A stretch of DNA of 6,605 nt from Rhizobacter sp. (GTDB lineage: Bacteria > Pseudomonadota > Gammaproteobacteria > Burkholderiales > Burkholderiaceae_C). The notes below the pieces were generated by a model, which was not told the origin of the DNA, did not search any database, and saw only the letters and a program-made list of their open reading frames with translations. Position 1 is the first letter of the stretch; each line of letters starts with the position of its first letter. The position numbers and the translations under genes were made by a program. The stretch covers positions 1 to 6,605 of the forward strand of contig JACMKJ010000293.1 of NCBI GenBank assembly GCA_014380155.1, written 5' to 3'. Of the stretch, positions 1-5,905 are shown in pieces.

Positions 1-608
1 AACTCGAAGAACGCCCCCTTCAGCCGCGTGAGTTCGTGGCCGTAGGTGTCCATTTGGTCGGCGTCGATGTTGGTCACAACCGACAAGATGGGCATCAGGT
101 TGTGGAACGACGCATCCGACTCGTCGGCCTCGACCACGATGTAGTCGCCCGAGCCGAGGCGCGAGTTGGCACCGGCCGCGTTGAGCTTGCCGCCGATCAC
201 GAAGGTCGGGTCCAGGCCCGCTTCGGCCAGCACACTCGTCACGAGCGAGGTCGTCGTGGTCTTGCCATGGGTGCCGGCAATGGCGATGCCGCGCTTCAGG
301 CGCATCAACTCGGCCAGCATCACGGCGCGCGGCACCACCGGCACCCGCTTGGCGCGGGCGGCGATCACCTCGGGGTTGTCAGACTTCACCGCGGTAGATG
401 TCACCACCGCTTCGGCGCCGACGATGTGCGCCGACTCATGCCCGACGAACACCTTGATGCCCAGCGTGGCCAGGCGGCGCGAGGTCGGGCTGTCGCTCTG
501 GTCAGAGCCCGAGACCACGTAGCCGAGGTTGTGCAGGATCTCGGCGATGCCGCTCATGCCTGCGCCGCCGATGCCCACGAAGTGAATGTGTTTGACGGCG
601 TGCTTCAT
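1..608 (-). CDS. murC: UDP-N-acetylmuramate--L-alanine ligase MurC (N-terminal 202 residues, 3' end outside window)
   Basis: MurC is the cytoplasmic ATP-dependent ligase that adds L-Ala to UDP-MurNAc, the first amino-acid step of peptidoglycan precursor synthesis. The frame starts at ATG 608-606 and stays open to the window edge. Visible features are the N-terminal Rossmann-like UDP-binding motif HFVGIGGAGMSGIA (residues 9-22), the ATP-binding P-loop AGTHGKTTTT (111-120), VVEADESDASF (158-168) with the metal-binding acidic cluster, and TNIDADQMDTYG (179-190). The E. coli protein is about 490 residues, so a little under half is seen. The start overlaps the murG stop as ATGA, and a GGAGG lies ten bases upstream inside murG. 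One oddity is Gln185 in DADQMD, where the family normally has His (DHMD). Assignment is secure; the C-terminal domain cannot be judged. Confidence 0.97.
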   Translation of the reverse strand, partial: MKHAVKHIHFVGIGGAGMSGIAEILHNLGYVVSGSDQSDSPTSRRLATLGIKVFVGHESAHIVGAEAVVTSTAVKSDNPEVIAARAKRVPVVPRAVMLAELMRLKRGIAIAGTHGKTTTTSLVTSVLAEAGLDPTFVIGGKLNAAGANSRLGSGDYIVVEADESDASFHNLMPILSVVTNIDADQMDTYGHELTRLKGAFFE

Positions 609-1681
609 GTGGCCAACGCCTCCAGTTCATTGGCAACATGCGCTGCCGCTTTCGGCCGGGCCAAGGCACGCGCCTTGGTGGCCATGTTCAACAGCGCATC
701 GCGCGTGAGGCTCTTCAGCATCTCCGCCAGCCGCTGCGGTGTGAGTTCGGTTTGCGGCAAATGAATGCCCGCACCTTGTTTGGCCAGCCACTGCGCGTTG
801 TCACGCTGATGGCTGGTGGTGCTCACGACCAAGGGCACCAGCACGCTGGCCACACCGGCTGCGCACAACTCGCTCACCGTCACCGCGCCCGCGCGGCAGA
901 CGATCACGTCGCACAAGGCGAGGCGCTCGCTCATGTTGTCGATGAAGGGCAGCACCTCGGCGTCGACCTGGGCGGTGGCGTAGGCAGCACGCACCTTCTC
1001 GTGTTGGGCGGTGCCGGTCTGGTGGGTCAGCAGCGGGCGCTCAGCCTGGCCGAGCAGCGCCATCGCCTTCGGCAGGGCTTCGTTCAAGGCCGAGGCACCC
1101 AGGCTGCCACCGACCACCAGCACACGCAGCGGGCCGCTGCGGTGCTCGAAACGCTCCAGCGGCGTGGGCAGGTTCTCGATCTCGGTGCGCACCGGGTTGC
1201 CGGTGACGACGCCTTGTTTGGTCTTGTGCGCCGCTTCGCCGTCAAAACCGAAGGCCACCTTATCGGCCACCGGCAGCAGGCTCTTGTTGCTCATCAACAG
1301 CGCCGCATCGGCGTTGACCAGCATCAGCGGCTTGTTGAGCAGCGAGGCCATCAGGCCGCCGGGGAAGCAGACATAACCGCCCATGCCGAGGACCGCATTG
1401 GCCTTTCGCTTGCGGATGATCTGCAGGCAGCTCCAGAAGGCCCCGAGCAGGCGCAAGCCACCGGTCAGCGTGTGCAGCAGGCCCTTGCCACGCAGCCCGC
1501 TGAAGGTGATGTTGTCCATCGGGATGCCACTCGGCGGCACGAGCTTGTTTTCCATGCCGTGCGTGGTGCCGAGCCAGCTCACCGTCCAGCCGCGCCGTTG
1601 CATCTCAGCTGCCACGGCAAGGCCGGGGATGACGTGGCCACCGGTGCCGGCGGCCATGATGATCAGGTGCTTGGCGCTCAT
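605..1681 (-). CDS. murG: UDP-GlcNAc:lipid I N-acetylglucosaminyltransferase MurG
   Basis: MurG is the peripheral inner-membrane GT-B glycosyltransferase (family GT28) that adds GlcNAc to lipid I to form lipid II on the cytoplasmic face. The 358-residue length is normal (E. coli about 355). Family motifs are the N-terminal glycine loop AAGTGGHVIPGLA (10-22), GMGGYVCFPGGL (99-110), GNPVR (161-165), the second glycine loop GGSLGA (191-196), HQTGTAQ (220-226), CRAGAVTVSEL (262-272) with the donor-binding Glu271, and HQRDNA (291-296). The ATG at 1681 forms an ATGA overlap with the ftsW stop, and the end overlaps murC in the same way. The usual acceptor-side motif HEQN, after the GGYV/PGG segment, is replaced by VNAD (122-125), although the following Asn of the TNK/SNK motif is kept (Asn132). 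No other defect is visible. A functional MurG is likely because no second copy is seen here and the gene is intact. Confidence 0.97.
   Translation of the reverse strand: MSAKHLIIMAAGTGGHVIPGLAVAAEMQRRGWTVSWLGTTHGMENKLVPPSGIPMDNITFSGLRGKGLLHTLTGGLRLLGAFWSCLQIIRKRKANAVLGMGGYVCFPGGLMASLLNKPLMLVNADAALLMSNKSLLPVADKVAFGFDGEAAHKTKQGVVTGNPVRTEIENLPTPLERFEHRSGPLRVLVVGGSLGASALNEALPKAMALLGQAERPLLTHQTGTAQHEKVRAAYATAQVDAEVLPFIDNMSERLALCDVIVCRAGAVTVSELCAAGVASVLVPLVVSTTSHQRDNAQWLAKQGAGIHLPQTELTPQRLAEMLKSLTRDALLNMATKARALARPKAAAHVANELEALAT
619..623 (-). promoter_or_regulatory. Probable ribosome binding site for murC
   Basis: GGAGG on the minus strand lies ten bases before the murC ATG at 608, inside the last codons of murG (LEALAT). 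It is the closest match to the anti-Shine-Dalgarno complement among the starts in this window. Confidence 0.6.
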
Positions 1682-2940
1682 GCCCGCCCCCCGCGCATCA
1701 ACTGCCTGTTCTCGATATCAACCCGCAACACGATCGCCAACGCGATCATGTTCATCAGAATCGCCGAGCCGCCAAAACTCATCAACGGCAAGGTGAGCCC
1801 CTTGGTCGGCAACACGCCCAGGTTCACGCCCATGTTGATGAACGCCTGGCCACCCATCCAGATGCCGATGCCCTGCGCAAACAGGCCGGCGAATACACGG
1901 TCCAGCGCCACCGCCTGGCGGCCGATGTGAAAGATGCGGCGCGACAACCAGAAGAACGCAAAGATCACCGCGACCACACCCACGAAGCCCAGCTCTTCAC
2001 CGATCACGGCGAGCAGAAAGTCGGTGTGCGCCTCGGGCAGGTAGTGCAGCTTCTCGACACTCGAACCCAGGCCCTGGCCGAAGATCTCGCCGCGACCGAA
2101 GGCGATCAACGAGTGCGACAGCTGGTAGGCCTTGCCCAGCGTGTACTTCTCGTCCCACGGGTTCAGGTACGCAAAGATACGCTCACGCCGCCACTCGCTG
2201 AAGCTGATCATCAACACGAAGGCGCCAACCAGCACCGCGGTGATCAGGAAGAACATGCGGCCGTTGACACCGCCGAGAAAGAGAATGCCCATCGCGATGG
2301 TGGCGATGACCATGAACGCGCCCATGTCGGGCTCAGCCAGCAGCAGCATGCCCACCACGGCCACGCTCACCGCCATGGGCATCACGGCGCGGAAGAAGTT
2401 TTCCTTCACTTCCATCTTGCGCACCATGTAGTTGGCGGCATAGAGCGCGATGGCCAGCTTGGCCAACTCGGAGGGCTGGAAGTTGGTGATGCCCAGCGGG
2501 ATCCAGCGGCGTGCGCCGTTCACGCCCTTGCCCACGTGCGGGATCAGTACCGCCACCAGCAGCACCAGCGCACCGGCAAACAACCACGGTGCCGTCTTCT
2601 CCCACAGGCTCACCGGCAGCTGCACCACCACCACCGCCGCCACCAGGGCGACCAGAATCGCAAACGCATGGCGCATCAGAAAGTGGGTCTGTGCGTAGCG
2701 CGCGAACTTCGGGTTGTCGGGCAAGGCGACCGAGGCCGAATAGACCATCACCAGGCCCAGCGCGAGCAAGGCCACCACGACCCAGATCAGCGCCTGGTCG
2801 AAGCCTTGCAGCTTGGTCGGCTGGCCGGTGGTTCCGTTCCAGTCGCGGATGGGCACGGCAGTGCCGCCGCCGCCCTTGATCAACGCGGCGATGCGCTCTT
2901 TCAGCGTGTCCAGACCAAAGCGTGCGGTCAGCGTGCTCAT
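1678..2940 (-). CDS. ftsW: Septal peptidoglycan glycosyltransferase FtsW (SEDS family)
   Basis: FtsW is the polytopic inner-membrane SEDS protein that polymerises lipid II at the septum together with the class B penicillin-binding protein FtsI. The 420-residue product has a cytoplasmic N-terminus of about 46 residues and about ten hydrophobic segments, the first near 49-70. SEDS hallmarks are GVNGARRWI (139-147), NFQPSELAKL (153-162), LLAEPDMG (200-207), LPEAHTDFLLAVIGEELG (301-318) with the catalytic Asp307 in HTDF, and PTKGLTLPLMSFGGSA (378-393). HTDF and its position in the dcw cluster favour FtsW over the elongation paralogue RodA. I chose ATG 2940 because it forms the ATGA overlap with the murD stop and has a GGGGA ribosome site six bases upstream. 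The in-frame extension to 3036 would lie entirely in murD and encode Arg-rich sequence unlike FtsW. The gene overlaps murG by four bases at its end. Confidence 0.97.
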   Translation of the reverse strand: MSTLTARFGLDTLKERIAALIKGGGGTAVPIRDWNGTTGQPTKLQGFDQALIWVVVALLALGLVMVYSASVALPDNPKFARYAQTHFLMRHAFAILVALVAAVVVVQLPVSLWEKTAPWLFAGALVLLVAVLIPHVGKGVNGARRWIPLGITNFQPSELAKLAIALYAANYMVRKMEVKENFFRAVMPMAVSVAVVGMLLLAEPDMGAFMVIATIAMGILFLGGVNGRMFFLITAVLVGAFVLMISFSEWRRERIFAYLNPWDEKYTLGKAYQLSHSLIAFGRGEIFGQGLGSSVEKLHYLPEAHTDFLLAVIGEELGFVGVVAVIFAFFWLSRRIFHIGRQAVALDRVFAGLFAQGIGIWMGGQAFINMGVNLGVLPTKGLTLPLMSFGGSAILMNMIALAIVLRVDIENRQLMRGGRA

Positions 2941-4724
2941 GCGACTTCCCCACTCTCTGCGGCCAAGGCGCGCACTTCGTTCACGAACACCTCGGCGCGG
3001 TGCGCGTAATTGCGAAACATGTCGAGGCTCGCGCAAGCCGGGCTCAGCAGCACGGCATCACCCGCATGCGCACGCTGGAAGGCCCAGCGTGTGGCGGCTT
3101 CCAGGGTGTCGTGACGTTGCACGCTCACCCCGGTGTAGCGCAGCACCTGCTCGATGGCCTCGGCGTCGCGGCCGATCGTTGCCACGGCGCGGGCGTGTTT
3201 TTGCACCGGCGTGGCGAGCGGCGAAAAGTCCTGGCCCTTGCCGTCGCCGCCCAGAATCACCACCAGCTTCGCAGGCGCCTTGTCGTCGCCCAGGCCGTTG
3301 AGCGCGGCAACCGTGGCACCGACGTTCGTGCCCTTGCTGTCGTCGTAGGCCTCGACGCCATGCACGAGCGCGATGAACTCCACGCGGTGCGGCTCGCCTG
3401 CGTATTCGCGCAGGCCGTGCAACATCGGCGCAAGCGGGCAGCCCACGGCGGTGGCGAGCGCGAGCGCCGCCAGTGCGTTGGCGGCGTTGTGGCGGCCACG
3501 CACCTTCAAGGCATCGGCCGGCATCAATCGCTGGATGTGCAGGTCTTCGGGCTCGACGACCGCGCCCTTCTTGGGCTTCTTGATCGTCTCGTCGGCTTCC
3601 ATCGCACGCACGAGCCAGGCGATGCCGTTCTCGACCAGCAGACCGAAGTCGCCCGGGTATTGCGGTGCATTCAGACCGAAGCGCAGCACATGGCGCTCGA
3701 CAGGCTTGGCGAAGCGGCCCTTGCCCGGGGTGGGCGCGGGGATCATCTTCTCGACCGCCGTGTCGTCGCGGTTGACCACCATCACGGCGTGCTGGCCGAA
3801 GATGCGTGCCTTGGCCGCGGCATACGACGCCATGTTGCCGTGCCAGTCGAGGTGATCTTGTGTGACGTTGAGCACCACGGCCGCGCTGGGCTCGAAGCCT
3901 TGCACGCCGTCGAGCTGGAAGCTGGAGAGTTCCAGCACCCAGACTTCGGGCAGGTGTTCGAACACCGGGCCGGGGGGGGGTGGCGGGACCAGGTGCGGGG
4001 GTGGGCCACCGCCGGTGGGTTCTTCTGACTCACGCTCTTCGGCGGGCTCAGCAGGGGGTACGTCTTGCGGCGTCTCCACACCCTGGTCCGATTCCAGGGT
4101 GGGTTCGTGCTCATCGCTGCCCTTCGATACCTCGGGGCGAACGGGGTCAAGGGTCACCGACCCTTCGACAGACTCAGGACGCACGGATTCTTGCGGCTCG
4201 GCAGGCACCGGCTCCGCCGCCAGCACATCCGCCAGCGTCTGCAACATCGTCGGCCCGATGTTGCCGGCCACGGCCACACGCTTGTCGGCACGCGCTATCA
4301 ACTGCGCCGTCATCGAGGTGGTGGTGGTCTTGCCGTTGGTCCCGGTGATGGCGATGACCTTGGGCGCATAACCGCGCTCGGCCTTCAGGTCAGCCAGTGC
4401 GCTGGCAAACAGATCGAGCTCGCCTTGCACCGGCACACCCGTCTGGCGGGCAGTGTGGAGCAGCGACGCAATGCGCTCGTCGGCGGGCGCCAGGCCCGGG
4501 CTCTTGAGCACCAGTTGCACACCTTGCAAGGCGTCGTCACCCAGGGCGCCACTCAAACGCTGCGCGGCAGGAACCTGCTCGAGCAAAGCAGCATCGTGCG
4601 GCGCCTGATCGCGCGAGTCCCACACACGAACCTGCGACCCATGGTTCGCGCACCAGCGCGCCATGGCGAGGCCCGACTCACCGAGCCCGAGAACCAGAAC
4701 CGTGCTGTCCTTCAAATGCTTCAT
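2937..4724 (-). CDS. murD: UDP-N-acetylmuramoyl-L-alanine--D-glutamate ligase MurD, with a large low-complexity insertion
   Basis: MurD is the cytoplasmic ATP-dependent ligase adding D-Glu to UDP-MurNAc-L-Ala. The 595-residue product far exceeds the E. coli enzyme (438). Motifs in order are the N-terminal VLVLGLGESGLAMARW (9-24), P-loop GTNGKTTTT (128-136), AGNIG (153-157), VLELSSFQLDG (263-273), NVTQDHLDW (286-294) with conserved His291, YAAAKARIF (301-309) with Lys305 at the carbamylated-lysine position, GRHNAANALAAL (410-421), PHRVEF (445-450), DDSKGTNVGAT (461-471), LGGDGKGQDFSPL (491-503) and LLSPACASLDMF (559-570). Residues about 171-256 are a Pro/Glu-rich insertion between AGNIG and the LELSSFQ strand. 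A smaller lysine-rich insertion lies near 373-398. All catalytic motifs lie outside the insertions, so the enzyme should be active. Start ATG 4724 shares one base with the mraY stop (TGATG) and has no clear ribosome site, suggesting reinitiation. The upstream in-frame extension is an mraY shadow. Confidence 0.96.
   Translation of the reverse strand: MKHLKDSTVLVLGLGESGLAMARWCANHGSQVRVWDSRDQAPHDAALLEQVPAAQRLSGALGDDALQGVQLVLKSPGLAPADERIASLLHTARQTGVPVQGELDLFASALADLKAERGYAPKVIAITGTNGKTTTTSMTAQLIARADKRVAVAGNIGPTMLQTLADVLAAEPVPAEPQESVRPESVEGSVTLDPVRPEVSKGSDEHEPTLESDQGVETPQDVPPAEPAEERESEEPTGGGPPPHLVPPPPPGPVFEHLPEVWVLELSSFQLDGVQGFEPSAAVVLNVTQDHLDWHGNMASYAAAKARIFGQHAVMVVNRDDTAVEKMIPAPTPGKGRFAKPVERHVLRFGLNAPQYPGDFGLLVENGIAWLVRAMEADETIKKPKKGAVVEPEDLHIQRLMPADALKVRGRHNAANALAALALATAVGCPLAPMLHGLREYAGEPHRVEFIALVHGVEAYDDSKGTNVGATVAALNGLGDDKAPAKLVVILGGDGKGQDFSPLATPVQKHARAVATIGRDAEAIEQVLRYTGVSVQRHDTLEAATRWAFQRAHAGDAVLLSPACASLDMFRNYAHRAEVFVNEVRALAAESGEVA
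2947..2951 (-). promoter_or_regulatory. Probable ribosome binding site deciding the ftsW start
   Basis: GGGGA on the minus strand lies six bases upstream of ATG 2940, within the murD 3' end. Together with the ATGA overlap it favours this start over the in-frame upstream ATG at 3036. Confidence 0.55.
3972..3980. repeat. G9 homopolymer (C9 in the murD sense strand)
   Basis: Nine consecutive G on the plus strand, read as C9 in murD, form part of the PPPPPG codons (MurD about 247-252). A one-base slip would frameshift murD before most of its catalytic residues. It is a possible replication-slippage site and also a likely place for a sequencing error, but the frame is intact as given. Confidence 0.85.
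4079..4101. repeat. Perfect 8-bp inverted repeat with 7-base loop (inside murD)
   Basis: CACCCTGG at 4079-4086 is perfectly complementary to CCAGGGTG at 4094-4101, with a seven-base spacer. It lies 18 bases from REP-like copy A, within the same MurD insertion, and is translated as part of PTLESDQGVE. No T-tract follows on either side, so it does not look like an intrinsic terminator. It may be another remnant of a palindromic repeat unit. Confidence 0.6.
4120..4144 (-). repeat. REP-like palindromic repeat, copy A (inside murD)
   Basis: This 25-base element begins CCCTTCGA on the plus strand and ends GCGAACGG. It resembles the dispersed proteobacterial repeat family with the core TTCGACAAGCTCAGG, which when translated yields peptides such as VRPEPVEG or FDKLRANG. 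Here it is read as VRPEVSKG (MurD 195-202). It is one base shorter than copy B, which changes the translated frame within the element. Membership of the repeat family is recognised from memory and needs a genome search. Confidence 0.65.
4161..4186 (-). repeat. REP-like palindromic repeat, copy B (inside murD)
   Basis: This 26-base element begins CCCTTCGACAGACTCAGGAC on the plus strand and is a direct repeat of copy A, separated from it by 16 bases. It is the copy closer to the usual core of the dispersed repeat family. It is read on the minus strand as VRPESVEG (MurD 181-188). Five bases at its left edge (GACCC, 4159-4163) pair with GGGTC at 4144-4148 on the copy A side, so the two copies bracket a small potential stem-loop. 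Confidence 0.7.
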
Positions 4725-5905
4725 CAACGTAATTTGAGACTCGCCAAACCCACCAGGCACAAGAGCATGGTGATGATCCAGAAACGCACCACGACCTGCG
4801 TTTCCTTCCAACCGGATTTTTCGAAGTGGTGGTGCAGTGGCGCCATCTTCAAGATGCGCCGGCCAGTGCCGAATTTCTTCTTCGTGTACTTGAACCAGCT
4901 CACCTGCACCATCACCGACACCGCTTCGGCCACGAACACGCCGCCCATGATGAAGAGAACAACCTCTTGCCGTGTGATCACGGCGATGGTGCCCAGCGCC
5001 CCGCCCAGCGAGAGCGCGCCCACGTCGCCCATGAACACCTGCGCCGGGTGGGTGTTGAACCACAGGAAGGCGAGGCCGGCGCCGGCCATCGCGGCGCAGA
5101 AGATCAGCAGCTCGCCCGCCCCGGGGATGTACGGAAAGATCAGGTACTTGCTGTACACCGAGCTGCCCACCACATAGGCAAACACACCCAGCGCCGAGCC
5201 CACCATCACCACCGGCATGATGGCCAGGCCGTCGAGCCCGTCGGTCAGGTTGACCGCGTTGCTGGTGCCCACGATCACGAGGTAGGTGAGGATGATGAAA
5301 CCGAACACGCCCAACGGGTAACTCACGCTCTTGACGAACGGGATCAGCAAGTCGGCCTTGGGCGGCAGGTCGTTCGAGAAGCCGCTTTGCACCCAACGCA
5401 AGAAGAGTTCGAGCACACGCAGGTTCGAGGTTTCCGACACGCTGAAAGCGAGGTACAGCGCCGCCACCAGGCCGATTAGCGATTGCCAGAAATACTTCTC
5501 GCGCGAGCGCATGCCTTCGGGGTTCTTGTGCACGACCTTGCGCCAGTCGTCGACCCAGCCGATGGCGCCGAAACCCAGCGTCACCAGCATCACGATCCAG
5601 ACGAAGCGGTTGCTCCAGTCGAACCACAACAAGGTGGAGATGCCGATGCCGATGAGGATGAGCACACCGCCCATGGTGGGCGTGCCGCTCTTGGCGATGT
5701 GCGCCTGCACACCGTACTCGCGGATCGGCTGGCCGATCTTCAGCGCCGTGAGGCGGCGGATCACCCACGGCCCGAAGGCCAGGCCGATCAGAAGCGAGGT
5801 CATGGCCGCCAGCACCGCACGGAAGGTGAGGTACTGGAAGACGCGCAAGAACCCGAGCTGGTCGGGGTACATGGCTTGCAGCCACTGGGCCAGGCTAAGC
5901 AGCAT
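4724..5905 (-). CDS. mraY: Phospho-N-acetylmuramoyl-pentapeptide transferase MraY
   Basis: MraY is the polytopic inner-membrane enzyme that transfers phospho-MurNAc-pentapeptide from the UDP precursor to undecaprenyl phosphate, giving lipid I. The 393 residues are somewhat longer than E. coli (360) but typical of betaproteobacteria as I recall them. Motifs are SGTPTMGG (73-80), GWVDDWRK (116-123) with the paired Asp119-Asp120, TSNAVNLTDGLDGLA (214-228), FMGDVGALSLGG (291-302) with Asp294, and the cytoplasmic histidine motif PLHHHFE (356-362). Hydrophobic segments alternate throughout, including a C-terminal one that ends in LKLR. Start ATG 5905 lies inside the murF 3' end, with AAGGA ten bases upstream. 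The stop TGA overlaps the murD ATG by one base. It is intact, with no missing catalytic residue seen. Confidence 0.98.
   Translation of the reverse strand: MLLSLAQWLQAMYPDQLGFLRVFQYLTFRAVLAAMTSLLIGLAFGPWVIRRLTALKIGQPIREYGVQAHIAKSGTPTMGGVLILIGIGISTLLWFDWSNRFVWIVMLVTLGFGAIGWVDDWRKVVHKNPEGMRSREKYFWQSLIGLVAALYLAFSVSETSNLRVLELFLRWVQSGFSNDLPPKADLLIPFVKSVSYPLGVFGFIILTYLVIVGTSNAVNLTDGLDGLAIMPVVMVGSALGVFAYVVGSSVYSKYLIFPYIPGAGELLIFCAAMAGAGLAFLWFNTHPAQVFMGDVGALSLGGALGTIAVITRQEVVLFIMGGVFVAEAVSVMVQVSWFKYTKKKFGTGRRILKMAPLHHHFEKSGWKETQVVVRFWIITMLLCLVGLASLKLR

Larger units (their letters stand above)
3957..4214 (-). other. Pro/Glu/Ser-rich low-complexity insertion within MurD
   Basis: This part of murD encodes residues about 171-256. 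It is rich in Pro, Glu, Ser, Val and Gly, has no hydrophobic core pattern and ends in GGGPPPHLVPPPPPGPVFEH. It replaces a short connection in E. coli MurD between the AGNIG segment and the VLELSSFQ strand of the central ATP-binding domain, so it most likely forms a disordered surface loop. It contains two REP-like repeat copies, a perfect inverted repeat and a nine-base homopolymer, none of which I see elsewhere in the window. The reading frame is open throughout. From memory, other Burkholderiales also have longer MurD proteins with extra sequence near here, so the site may be a lineage-wide insertion hotspot. The boundaries are approximate because no alignment was run. Confidence 0.8.

Noticed and set aside
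2333..2953. Alternative minus-strand frame (206 residues) inside ftsW
   Set aside because: It is Gly/Ala/Arg-rich out-of-frame reading of ftsW, whose own frame contains all SEDS motifs.
2941..3036. A 32-residue N-terminal extension of FtsW starting at 3036
   Set aside because: It lies wholly inside the murD 3' end and encodes Arg-rich shadow sequence. ATG 2940 has a ribosome site and the standard ATGA overlap.
4006..4018. Short palindrome CCACC-GCC-GGTGG as a regulatory site
   Set aside because: A 5-bp stem in GC-rich, Gly/Pro-coding sequence is expected by chance.
4079..4101. The inverted repeat as an intrinsic terminator
   Set aside because: No T-rich tract follows the stem on either strand, and it lies in the middle of an intact essential coding sequence.
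4320..4343. Sequence similarity between the murD P-loop region and the murC P-loop region (about 255-280) as a possible DNA repeat
   Set aside because: Both encode G-T-x-G-K-T-T-T of paralogous Mur ligases. The similarity is explained by shared protein ancestry and not by a mobile repeat.
4725..5885. A 982-residue minus-strand frame joining an extra N-terminal region to MurD
   Set aside because: The first 387 residues are the shifted reading of mraY and resemble nothing. MurD proper begins at ATG 4724 with the conserved VLVLGLGESG motif, so this is not a fusion protein.
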